Translations under genes and position numbers: made by a program
The notes under the pieces: model-generated
What the model saw: only the letters and a program-made list of their open reading frames with translations
Told to the model about the DNA's origin: nothing
Database searches by the model: none
Shown: piece by piece, positions 14,760 through 21,949 of the stretch
How the letters are laid out: each line of letters opens with the position of its first letter
How positions within the stretch are numbered: position 1 is the first letter of the stretch
Origin: JBEKTY01 sp049515555
GTDB lineage: Bacteria; Planctomycetota; Planctomycetia; Pirellulales; Thermoguttaceae
Assembly (NCBI GenBank): GCA_049515555.1
Contig: JBEKTY010000078.1
Location: forward strand, 1 to 36,709
Direction of reading: 5' to 3'
DNA length: 36,709 nucleotides

Positions 14760-15152
14760 ATGCCGACGAAGGAAGAAATCTACGACAAGATCAAGGTCGC
14801 CCTGGTAGAGGCGCTGGGCGTGGACGAGGACGAGATTCAGCCCGAGGCCACGCTGGTGGGCGACCTGGGCGCCGAGTCCATCGATTTCCTGGACATCGTT
14901 TTCCGCCTGGAGAAGGCCTTCGACATCAAGATTCCCCGCGGCGAGCTGTTTCCCGAGGACGTGTTGACCGACCCGAAGTACGTCCAGGACGGCCGGGTGA
15001 CCGAGCACGGACTGGCCGAGCTCCGCAAGCGGATGCCGTTTGCCAACCTCGAGGAGTTCGCCAAGAATCCGGTCGTGCAGGACTTCGGCAATCTGCTCAC
15101 CGTGTCCGACATGTGCCGCTTCGTGGAAGGCAAAGTGGAAGTGACCGCCTGA
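14760..15152 (+). CDS. Long acyl carrier protein
   Basis: A 130-residue carrier protein. Residues 1-80 are an ordinary ACP (EEIYDKIKVALVEALGVDED, then VGDLGAESIDFLDIVFRLE), with the Ser near position 40 that takes phosphopantetheine. Unlike FabF-pathway ACPs of about 78 residues it continues for some 50 more (AELRKRMPFANLEEFA, then TVSDMCRFVEGKV), predicted mainly helical and without a family I recognise. GGAG lies 8-12 bases upstream of the ATG. The gene sits between the reductase and the second dehydratase, and its stop shares a base with the next start (TGATG), so it belongs to this cluster rather than to general fatty-acid synthesis. Confidence 0.9.
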   Translation: MPTKEEIYDKIKVALVEALGVDEDEIQPEATLVGDLGAESIDFLDIVFRLEKAFDIKIPRGELFPEDVLTDPKYVQDGRVTEHGLAELRKRMPFANLEEFAKNPVVQDFGNLLTVSDMCRFVEGKVEVTA

Positions 15153-15715
15153 TGCGCTGGTTCTGGATCGATCGTTTTATCGAGTTCGAGAGCGGGCGGT
15201 ATGCCAAGGCCGTCAAGTGCGTGTCGCTGGCCGAGGATCACCTGCACGACCATTTTCCCGGTCATCCCGTGATGCCCAACACCCTGATTATCGAGGGCAT
15301 GGCGCAGACCGGGGGGCTGCTGGTCTGCGAGCACAACCAGTTCACCGAGAAGGTGATCCTGGCCAAGATCGCCAAGGTGCAGTTTTTTTGCGACGCGACG
15401 CCGGGCGACACGCTGACCTACACGGCGCGGATCGAGTACTTGAAGGCCGAGGGGGCCGCGGTCAGTGCGACCAGCCACAAGGGCGAGGTGTTGCAGGCCC
15501 AGGCGGAGATCGTGTTCGCGCATTTGAACGCCCCCTGGCTGGGGACGTTCTTCTCGCCGGAGGCCTTTCTGGCGATGATGCGGCTGTTCGGGGCGTACCG
15601 CGTGGGGCACGCCGCCGACGGCGGCCCGCTCCGCCCGCCGCCCAGCCTGCAAAAGGCCGGCCAGGCGCCGCCCGGTCCGCCCCCCGCCAACGCCCTGGAA
15701 GGAATCGAGCGATGA
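15152..15715 (+). CDS. FabZ-like 3-hydroxyacyl-ACP dehydratase (second copy)
   Basis: A 187-residue hot-dog-fold protein. LHDHFPGHPVMPNTLIIEGMAQTGG carries the FabZ-type His and Glu, but with MPNTL where FabZ normally has PGVL. The C-terminal 50 residues (FFSPEAFLAMMRLFGAYRV and a Pro-rich tail) lie outside the fold. It could be a second dehydratase, an isomerase or a non-catalytic partner of the first copy. It overlaps the ACP by one base and the ketosynthase by four. Confidence 0.87.
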   Translation: MRWFWIDRFIEFESGRYAKAVKCVSLAEDHLHDHFPGHPVMPNTLIIEGMAQTGGLLVCEHNQFTEKVILAKIAKVQFFCDATPGDTLTYTARIEYLKAEGAAVSATSHKGEVLQAQAEIVFAHLNAPWLGTFFSPEAFLAMMRLFGAYRVGHAADGGPLRPPPSLQKAGQAPPGPPPANALEGIER

Positions 15716-16998
15716 GACGACGCGTAGTGGTCACCGGCATGGGCCTGGTCACGCCCCTGGGCTCGGACCGGGAAACAGTGTGGAAGCGGCTGCTGGCGGG
15801 CGAGTCGGGCGTGGACTACATCACCCTGTTCGACGCCGCCAATTTCCCCACCAAGATCGCGGCCGAGGTCCGCAACTGGGACCTGTCCGAGGTGGGCGAG
15901 GACCCGGCCGACTGGCAGCTCCAAGGCCGCCACACGCGTTTCGCCGTGGGGGCCGCCAAGAAGGCCGTGGCCGACTCGGGCATCCAGGCGGCCCGGCTGG
16001 ACCCCACCCGCTTCGGCGTCTACACCGGCAGCGGCGAGGGCCAGCAGGACTTCGACCGTTTCACGGAGATGATGGTGGCGGGCCTGGCCGGCGGCAGCAC
16101 GCTGGACCTCGGCCGCTTCGCCCGCAAAGGCCTGGAGCTGCTGCATCCCATCGCCGAGCTGGAGCAGGAGCCGAACATGCCGGCCGGACACCTGGCCAGC
16201 CTGTTCGATGCCCAGGGCCCCAACGTCAATTGCCTGACGGCCTGCGCCGCCAGCAGCCAGGCCATCGGCGAGGCGGTGGAGATCATCCGCCGGGGCGAGG
16301 CCGACGCCATGCTGGCCGGCGGCACGCACACCATGATCCACCCCTTCGGCGTGACCGGGTTCAATCTGCTGACCGCCCTGAGCACGCGGAACGACGAGCC
16401 GACCAAGGCCTCCCGGCCCTTCGATCGCAATCGCGACGGCTTCGTCCTGGGCGAGGGGGCGGGGATGGTCGTGCTGGAGGCCCTGGAACACGCCCGGGCC
16501 CGCGGCGCCGCCATTTACGGCGAGATGGTGGGCTACGGCTCCACCGCCGACGCCTTCCGCATTACCGACACGCACCCCGAAGGCCGCGGCGCCATCCGCT
16601 GCATGAGCATGGCCCTGACCGACGCCGGCCTGGGCCCGACCGACATCCATTACATCAATGCCCACGGCACCAGCACCGCCGTCAACGACAAGGTCGAGAG
16701 CCTGGCGATCAAGCAGGTGTTCGGCGAGCAGGCCTACCGCATTCCCGTCTCCAGCACCAAGAGCATGATGGGGCACCTGATCGCCGCGGCGGGGGCCACC
16801 GAGTTGATCTTCTGCCTGCTGGCCATTCGCGACAACGTGCTGCCGCCGACGATCAACTACGACACGCCCGATCCCGACTGCGACCTGGACTACATCCCCA
16901 ACGTCTGCCGGGAGGCCCGCTGCGACGTGGCCTTGTCGAACAGCTTCGGATTCGGTGGCCAGAACATCGCCTTGATCTGCAAGCGCTTCGAGGGCTGA
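15712..16998 (+). CDS. fabF: 3-oxoacyl-ACP synthase (FabF/KAS II type)
   Basis: A 428-residue condensing enzyme. The start RRRVVVTGMGLVTPLGSD is typical. The catalytic Cys178 (TACAASSQAIGEA), His318 (NAHGTSTAVND) and His355 (KSMMGHLIAAAGATE) are spaced exactly as Cys163, His303 and His340 of E. coli FabF, each shifted by 15. The C terminus SNSFGFGGQNIALICKRFEG fits too. The sequence CAASSQA in place of the usual CATGAHA around the nucleophile hints at a substrate outside bulk fatty-acid synthesis. It is the last gene of the five-gene cluster; no clear terminator follows. Confidence 0.94.
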   Translation: MRRRVVVTGMGLVTPLGSDRETVWKRLLAGESGVDYITLFDAANFPTKIAAEVRNWDLSEVGEDPADWQLQGRHTRFAVGAAKKAVADSGIQAARLDPTRFGVYTGSGEGQQDFDRFTEMMVAGLAGGSTLDLGRFARKGLELLHPIAELEQEPNMPAGHLASLFDAQGPNVNCLTACAASSQAIGEAVEIIRRGEADAMLAGGTHTMIHPFGVTGFNLLTALSTRNDEPTKASRPFDRNRDGFVLGEGAGMVVLEALEHARARGAAIYGEMVGYGSTADAFRITDTHPEGRGAIRCMSMALTDAGLGPTDIHYINAHGTSTAVNDKVESLAIKQVFGEQAYRIPVSSTKSMMGHLIAAAGATELIFCLLAIRDNVLPPTINYDTPDPDCDLDYIPNVCREARCDVALSNSFGFGGQNIALICKRFEG

Positions 16999-17072
16999 GC
17001 CTAACGGCTCGCAGGGCCGTCGGCCTTCATCTAGTGTAGTGCTTCACCCAAATAGGACTTTATGATTTTGGA

Positions 17073-17149
17073 GGTGCCACTGCTGGCTTGTCCAGCAGTG
17101 GTGCGCACGACGGAGATTCGACACTGCTGGGCGAGCCAGCAGTGGCACC
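17073..17149. repeat. GGTGCCACTGCTGGCTTG inverted repeat, copy 1
   Basis: Outer arms (17073-17100 and 17123-17149) are complementary over GGTGCCACTGCTGGC, with a nested CTGCTGG/CCAGCAG pairing in each arm. A related copy ends the kinase region at 36202-36262. It lies just downstream of fabF and may serve as a terminator. Confidence 0.8.
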
Positions 17150-17167
17150 CAGCGTGTTGCCCCCAAC

Positions 17168-17226
17168 GTAGCAGGCACACGCCGTGTGCCGCCTGCCCGG
17201 TACGGCACACGGCGTGTGCCGGCTAC
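17168..17226. repeat. GGCACACGGCGTGTGCC palindromic repeat
   Basis: Two palindromic cores (GGCACACGCCGTGTGCC and GGCACACGGCGTGTGCC) flanked by GTAGC and GCTAC, which also pair. Same family as the element inside lnt (12008-12060) and those upstream of the ABC transporter (25891-25999). Confidence 0.88.
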
Positions 17227-17238
17227 AATTTGTTTGCG

Positions 17239-17508
17239 TCAGGGCCCGATGCTTTGCGGATTGCTCTCGAGGAAATCGCGTGGGCCGCGGGTCGTATAGT
17301 AGGGATAGGCCACGGTGCCGCCCGCGGCGGGCGCCGCCTGGGCCGGCCGGCCCTGGCCGGCCGGGCAACCCGCGGCGGGATCGCCGCCCTGGCACGGCGT
17401 GGCCGCCGCCGGGCACGACCCGTTGCAAGGCGGATGTTGCTGGGACGCGCAGCCGGCCATTAAGGCCAACCCCAGGGCCGCCGCCATGATTATCAGTCCA
17501 TGTCTCAT
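17239..17508 (-). CDS. Small planctomycete-type lipoprotein
   Basis: An 89-residue protein with a type II signal peptide: MRHG, hydrophobic IIMAAALGLALMAGC, Cys20 as the lipidated residue (lipobox LMAGC). The mature part is Pro/Ala/Gly-rich with five more Cys, and ends in VAYPYYTTRGPRDFLESNP. I associate this C-terminal motif with short planctomycete lipoproteins of unknown role (recollection, not checked). AAGGAA lies about 11 bases before the ATG. It would be a substrate of the Lnt encoded 5 kb away. Confidence 0.8.
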   Translation of the reverse strand: MRHGLIIMAAALGLALMAGCASQQHPPCNGSCPAAATPCQGGDPAAGCPAGQGRPAQAAPAAGGTVAYPYYTTRGPRDFLESNPQSIGP

Positions 17509-17562
17509 GCCTGTTGATTCCTTGTTCTAGTTCCTGCGTTGCAGACCCCCCCAACTAGAAAC

Positions 17563-17634
17563 CGACGGACGACGGCGACGGGCGACGGACGGAAGCATTC
17601 TCGCCCGTCGTCCGTGTCCCATCGTCCGTCGCTC
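17563..17634. repeat. GACGGACGACGG / CCGTCGTCCGTC palindromic simple repeat
   Basis: A run of ACGGACGACGGCGACGGGCG units faces a complementary CGCCCGTCGTCCGTG run. The same kind of sequence is read in frame as the linker of the last kinase (33926-34036). Confidence 0.8.
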
Positions 17635-18060
17635 TTTGGACAACATCGGCCCGACAATCCGCAGAATCCAGAAAATCGTTACAACCGGACCTTTCCAAAC
17701 GTCGCCGTCGGACCTATCCAAACTGCGTGTGCCCGGTCCCCTCTCCCTCCGGGAGATGGTTAGGGTGAGGGGGAATGGGTGCGGACCAAGCCCTCCGCCC
17801 GCCCCACTCACCACGCACCCCTCCCCACTCCCCACTCCCCACTCACCACTCGCCACTCGCCCCTCACCTCGTCGAACGCCTCGGCACCCTGCTCGAAACT
17901 TACGTTGTTCGACAAGTCCGTAACCCGTGTGTCGGCTTGCACTAACGATTCGGCCGGCGAGCGTAAATTTATACGTCTTTGGGGGTACGTGTTCGACTTG
18001 CGGCCTTTCCTGCCCCAAATTATCTATCCGGTCGCTCCAAACGTGGGGACTCGGGCGGCG

Positions 18061-18174
18061 TCTTGGGTCTTGGGTTTTGGGACTTGGGTCTTGGGTCTTG
18101 GGACTTTGGTTTTGGGACTTGGGACTTTGGTCTTGGGTCTTGGGTCTTGGGACCCTGGTCTTTGGGTCTTGGGA
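18061..18174. repeat. TTGGGTCTTGGGAC tandem simple repeat
   Basis: Irregular tandem array of (T)CTTGGG and ACTTTGG units with period near 7-14 bases over about 110 bases. A sister array, TCTTTGGACTTTGG, lies at 18417-18462. Confidence 0.85.
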
Positions 18175-18416
18175 TTCCGCCCTCTCCACTCGCCCCTCCC
18201 CCCTCCCCACTCCCTCTGATGGGTACGTGTTCGACTTGCGCCTCCCCCGACGCCGTAACTCCTTCGCCGCCATCCATTTCCGTTCTCGTCCAAGGGCCCG
18301 AAATGCGCGCAGCTTTGAAATCTGCGGACAAGCGAGCCACGGATGAACACGGATTGACACAGATTCCCCCGCCTTCAGTTCTCATTTTGCAATCTGCGAT
18401 CTTCGCCCGTAGGAAT

Positions 18417-18551
18417 TGGGTCTTTGGTCTTTGGACTTTGGACTTTGGTCTTTGGTCTTCATCCTTCCGCCTTCATCCTTCATCCCTCAACCTTCGTCCT
18501 TCCGCCCTCCGCCTTCCCCCCAATCCCTAATCCCCAATCCCTAATCCTTAA
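18417..18551. repeat. Composite of three simple repeats
   Basis: Three consecutive tracts: TCTTTGGACTTTGG (18417-18462), CTTCATCCTTCATCC/CTTCCGCC (to about 18518) and CCCAATCCCTAATCC (to 18551). The last type recurs in frame in the final kinase at 35155-35182. Confidence 0.8.
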
Positions 18552-18683
18552 CCTATACAGATGTATCGTATCATACTGTCTGGCCACATTTCAAGCCCAG
18601 TTCTTCGACATTTCTTGGGTGGCAAGCGGCCCTGAATCGGGTGGGGCGGCGCCGTTATCTCTATCACCGTTACGAGAAGTAGT

Positions 18684-18769
18684 GTCGCCTTTCGCTCCAC
18701 GAAAGTGGCGAGAGCCACGAGCCAATTCCGCAACACCTTCGCCGCTGCTTTCGCGGAGCGAAAGGCGAC
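18684..18769. repeat. GTCGCCTTTCGCTCC inverted repeat
   Basis: Perfect 15-base arms at 18684-18698 and 18755-18769 about 56 bases apart; each arm continues into a short GCGAAAG-type hairpin. The design matches the argS-fpg spacer element at 2563-2641. Confidence 0.8.
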
Positions 18770-18926
18770 CTTGGCAGTTCTCCTGCGAATTACTCGCAGG
18801 GTCTTACGTGGCAAGCGCTTAGCTGCTAAACTGACTACCGAACCTAGGGGCTCCTACCCGGTTCAACCGGCTGGGCGAACGTGATTAGCACGGCCATAGG
18901 CCGGCCGGACAAGTCCAGGCTCTTCC

Positions 18927-19607
18927 GTGAGGTCAACGCTTTCCACCGCGAACACTCGAATTGAGAAATTACCGACCGTGCGCGACTTCCTCCAGGGTCG
19001 AATTCGCCTAGTACGAGAGTTGATCGACTCCGATATCCGCATCTCGTACGGGGACCTCGTCTTGATTCTCACCGCGGTCATCTCAGCCTGTGCCGCGGCG
19101 CGCTGGCCGGGAGGCCGCATCGACCGCTGTCGCTTCGTCGAATTGCTCGTCCGACACTCGCTGCCGGACGCACACACCACCTGGGTCTGCGTCCCTGCCC
19201 TGATCAATTCCAGCTTGGTTGCAGAGGCTGATACCCCGTACGGTCCGGGCGAGAGCACTCGCATTTTTCGCGACGACGAAATCGACCTGGACCTTCCTGC
19301 GGCCCGGGCCAGGTATCAACACGTGTCGCCTATCCGCCTGAAACAATGCACTTACGCCAGTCTGATTTACGAGTGGCTGCGATGTGGATACGCCCACGAA
19401 TACTGCCCACACGACAACATCACGCCCGTGCCACCGAGTCGCCACAATGCACGCTTGAGCTACATAGGTCGTGCAACTTCAAAGGGGCTGAAGCGCATGA
19501 TCTGTTTCCACCTGGACTACTTGATCGACCTTGCGCAGTATCACGCGATTAACGTGGCTGAGACTCCGGATCCTCGGCCGCGCCAATGGTGGATCGATGT
19601 ACCGTAG
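18927..19607 (+). CDS. Hypothetical protein with HEPN-like RX4H motif
   Basis: A 226-residue protein I cannot assign to a named family. Its base composition is visibly lower in GC than the flanking genes, which suggests acquisition. The N-terminal half is helical (DFLQGRIRLVRELIDSD, then SYGDLVLILTAVISACAAA). Residues 146-162 read SLIYEWLRCGYAHEYCP: Arg152 and His157 form an R-x4-H motif on a helix, as in HEPN ribonucleases of toxin-antitoxin and defence systems. Another helix pair follows (KRMICFHLDYLIDLAQYHAI). The start is GTG at 18927; GTG at 18978 is an alternative. The neighbour 126 bases downstream shares the atypical composition. HEPN membership is an inference from one motif and helix content. 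Confidence 0.7.
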   Translation: MRSTLSTANTRIEKLPTVRDFLQGRIRLVRELIDSDIRISYGDLVLILTAVISACAAARWPGGRIDRCRFVELLVRHSLPDAHTTWVCVPALINSSLVAEADTPYGPGESTRIFRDDEIDLDLPAARARYQHVSPIRLKQCTYASLIYEWLRCGYAHEYCPHDNITPVPPSRHNARLSYIGRATSKGLKRMICFHLDYLIDLAQYHAINVAETPDPRPRQWWIDVP

Positions 19608-19733
19608 CATAGAAATAAGCGGCAGGAACTATCGGATGCGGGCGAGGCCGCGTTCGCTTCTTGGACGACGGTCGAGCATGATAGGGGGAGACTGAAACCC
19701 ACATATCAGCAATGTCCGAGCCGGAATTAAGCA

Positions 19734-20600
19734 TTGCGCTCCCGGAACCCCCAGCAAGCCCAACTCACGACGGTGGACTCCTACTGGCTTGAATTCCTGA
19801 AAACCTTGCCGCTGGAATTGCGAGTTCTCGGGCAGATTATTCGGCTGAGAGAACGGGCGGGACAGCAGGTAGGGGTGAAGGTCTCGCCAGACCCAGCCCC
19901 GCCGAACCCGTTGGAAGATTGCCCTGGTTTCGTCTTCTTTGGAACCCTACATCTCACACTGAGCACGGATGAGGTTCTTGGGTTCTTGGCCTATTCTCTC
20001 AAAACCCCATTCGGCCCGCGCTTACTGACCTTGGGCAGCAATGCGACAGTGAACAAACGCCGGCTCTTTGTATTTCGTGCTGCCATGCTCTCTTGGGTCC
20101 AGTTGAATGGGCCACGCGACAAGGAAGGCAGACTGGAAAAGGCTGTTTCCTGCATCCACCTTATTACGGAGCAGACTCAGACCCAATACAGAATTCGAGG
20201 TTGTAGCAATCGAACGAAAGACCCGTGCGGTTTGTGCCACCACCATAACAGGCCCGGCGCACTGACGCTACTAAATGAGGGCGTACTAGAATACATCAGC
20301 ATTGTAGAGGCCAGTGAAGCCCAATGGGCGGCCAAGGCCAAAGAGGCGGACGAACAGCGATACGCTGAGAGACGGAAGCGGCAAGAAGAACTGGACGCCG
20401 AAAGACAGAGACGCGAAGACAAATGGAAGAGCACGGCCGCAACCATCCACTACACGGCAACTGATCGACAGATTCATCTGCTGCTTGATCTTGGCGCGGG
20501 CGTTCACGAATTGGAAGGAACCACAAAAGAAGCAGCGACGGTGATGATAGACAGCATTCTCGATAAGCTGCACTCAGGACAGAAAACGGGGCAGGTCTAA
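19734..20600 (+). CDS. Hypothetical protein with CxxCHHH motif and coiled coil
   Basis: A 288-residue protein of no recognised family, with the same low-GC character as its upstream neighbour. Residues 60-125 look like a folded alpha/beta region (PGFVFFGTLHLTLSTDEVLG, RRLFVFRAAMLSWVQL). Cys157, Cys165 and Cys168 followed by three His (CSNRTKDPCGLCHHH) may bind a metal. Residues about 195-232 are a charged coiled coil (EADEQRYAERRKRQEELDAE). The start is uncertain: TTG at 19734 gives the longest form and GTG at 19773 begins at VDSYWLEFL. An ATG at 19712 opens another frame (MSEPELSIALPEPP) that stops after 26 codons and looks protein-like, so a frameshift near 19770 is possible. Confidence 0.65.
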   Translation: MRSRNPQQAQLTTVDSYWLEFLKTLPLELRVLGQIIRLRERAGQQVGVKVSPDPAPPNPLEDCPGFVFFGTLHLTLSTDEVLGFLAYSLKTPFGPRLLTLGSNATVNKRRLFVFRAAMLSWVQLNGPRDKEGRLEKAVSCIHLITEQTQTQYRIRGCSNRTKDPCGLCHHHNRPGALTLLNEGVLEYISIVEASEAQWAAKAKEADEQRYAERRKRQEELDAERQRREDKWKSTAATIHYTATDRQIHLLLDLGAGVHELEGTTKEAATVMIDSILDKLHSGQKTGQV

Positions 20601-20823
20601 TTGTTGACTCCTTGGGGACGTTGGGGTAGGAGCCGGCGATGCCAAGAACCGGCGGGTGGCACCGGCGAAAAGAATGATCGGGCGTGCCACTGGCTCTACC
20701 AGTGTTTCCTGGGGGAGGTGGTTCTCCGCGGACGTGAGATTTAGGATTGGGGGTGCTACACTGGAAGGCGATCCATTGGCGAGGGGACCGGCGGGTATGC
20801 CCTTTCGAGATAGTCTCTAAGTC

Positions 20824-21882
20824 CTAATCGGCCGTGAAGCCCACGTTGTCCAGGTAGTAGGCGTTGTTGGCGACTCCCGGATCTTGATTGTCCCGCAGCC
20901 AGAACTTGTACATGTTGGTGCGCTGGCCATGAATGGTTTCAGTGGGAACCGATTGCGAAATACTCACCTTGTACGTGCCGGCGCGCCCGGAACCGGTGCC
21001 GCACGCGGCGATGTAGGTCCCCGCCGCGATCCCCGGCCCGCGGATGAACATGGTGGGCTGAACCGTAACGCCCGAGATCAGGCGGGTGACGGTCAACGTC
21101 GTGCCGGAAATCGAGCCCTCGAAGGAGCCGCTGCCGATCGCCAGGTCCGCCAGCGGGACCTTGTACGTCGCCCACTTGCCAACGACGGGCGTTGGGCCGT
21201 ACTTGCCCGGAAGAATGACCTGCGCCTTGTTGTAAATATCCCCCGGCGGCACCCGGGAAATGATACACAAGTTCCACGACTGTTTGGGCAGGGTGGGCTT
21301 CAGGTCGAGCGTCATGTACTTGAAGGCGTTAATGTCAAGGGCCCAGGGCGGGCTGATGGGCGCTCCGGAAAAGGGCTGCGTGTAGCCCCACATGCTCCTG
21401 GAGGTGATCGAAATATCCGTGGTTCCCGACTGCGGGACGCCGGCCGTGTCCTTGTAGTTCTGAACCGTGGAAGAGAAATCGCCGGGGATATTGTTCACGC
21501 CATTGCGGTACATCCAGCACGCCAGCGGCGCCCGGGCGCTCTCGGTTCCAGAGGAACCCAACGCAGAGACGGTGTAGGCGTAGGGGGTCGCAGCCGTAGT
21601 CCAGGCCGGATTGGTGGCATTCGTCGCGGCGGTATCGGTGAACGTTGTGCCTTTGACTCGCGACGCAATCACGGAGCCGTTGCGATAGATCTTATAACTG
21701 GCCGCGCCGCTCGCCGCGGTCCAGGATAATGAAACACTCCCAGCGGTCTGGGCAGTCAGCGTCAGGCTCGTCGGCGGGGCCCCGGACGCAGTTGGGGGGT
21801 TGGCTTCGGCCCGTTGTGCGATCAGGCCGGCGTATACGACGAGGACCCGCGCGAGACCGGCCAACACGGAAGTTCGGGACAT
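20824..21882 (-). CDS. Secreted FN3 and carbohydrate-binding-like protein, one module
   Basis: A 352-residue exported protein. A signal peptide (residues 1-27, VLAGLARVLVVYAGLIA) precedes a fibronectin type III-like domain (about 36-118: VSLSWTAASGAASYKIYRNG, YAYTVSALGSSG). Residues 130-352 form a beta-sandwich-like module: AFKYMTLDLKP, IISRVPPGD, KWATYKVPLADL, then NMYKFWLRDN and the closing AYYLDNVGFTAD. Between the last strands lies a separate GSISGTTLTVT domain (about 256-320) resembling repeats in phage and bacterial surface proteins. AAGGAG precedes the ATG. The gene lies 67 bases downstream of a two-module paralogue in the same direction. Ligand unknown; binding to a polysaccharide is a guess from the fold. 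Confidence 0.82.
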   Translation of the reverse strand: MSRTSVLAGLARVLVVYAGLIAQRAEANPPTASGAPPTSLTLTAQTAGSVSLSWTAASGAASYKIYRNGSVIASRVKGTTFTDTAATNATNPAWTTAATPYAYTVSALGSSGTESARAPLACWMYRNGVNNIPGDFSSTVQNYKDTAGVPQSGTTDISITSRSMWGYTQPFSGAPISPPWALDINAFKYMTLDLKPTLPKQSWNLCIISRVPPGDIYNKAQVILPGKYGPTPVVGKWATYKVPLADLAIGSGSFEGSISGTTLTVTRLISGVTVQPTMFIRGPGIAAGTYIAACGTGSGRAGTYKVSISQSVPTETIHGQRTNMYKFWLRDNQDPGVANNAYYLDNVGFTAD

Positions 21883-21949
21883 GCATAACTCCTTGCTTGA
21901 GGGGATTAACTGATAGGAATTCCGATCCGCCGGGGGCCGAAGAGAAACC

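Larger units (their letters stand above)
17509..18926. other. Gene-free stretch filled with simple and palindromic repeats
   Basis: About 1.4 kb without a credible gene. It contains a GACGG/CCGTC palindrome (17563-17634), a CCCTCTCCC hairpin (17735-17772), CACTC-type simple sequence (about 17805-17870), an identical 20-base direct repeat GGGTACGTGTTCGACTTGCG at 17983-18002 and 18221-18240, two CTTGGGT/CTTTGG arrays, the ACGGATGAACACGGATT motif near 18340, and an inverted repeat at 18684-18769. Open frames here are long only because the repeats lack stops. Confidence 0.8.

Noticed and set aside
13457..16998. The lipid cluster as a ladderane or polyketide pathway
   Set aside because: No radical SAM, desaturase, acyltransferase or cyclase gene is present in or next to the cluster, so the specific assignment cannot be supported from this window.
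17527..18360. 277-codon minus-strand frame with PKTQDPRPKTQD repeats
   Set aside because: The residues are simply the translation of the CTTGGGT array and neighbouring repeats; no start signal or fold.
18927..20600. The accessory patch as a prophage remnant
   Set aside because: No integrase, terminase, capsid or tail gene and no tRNA-type attachment site are seen; only composition and orphan genes suggest transfer.
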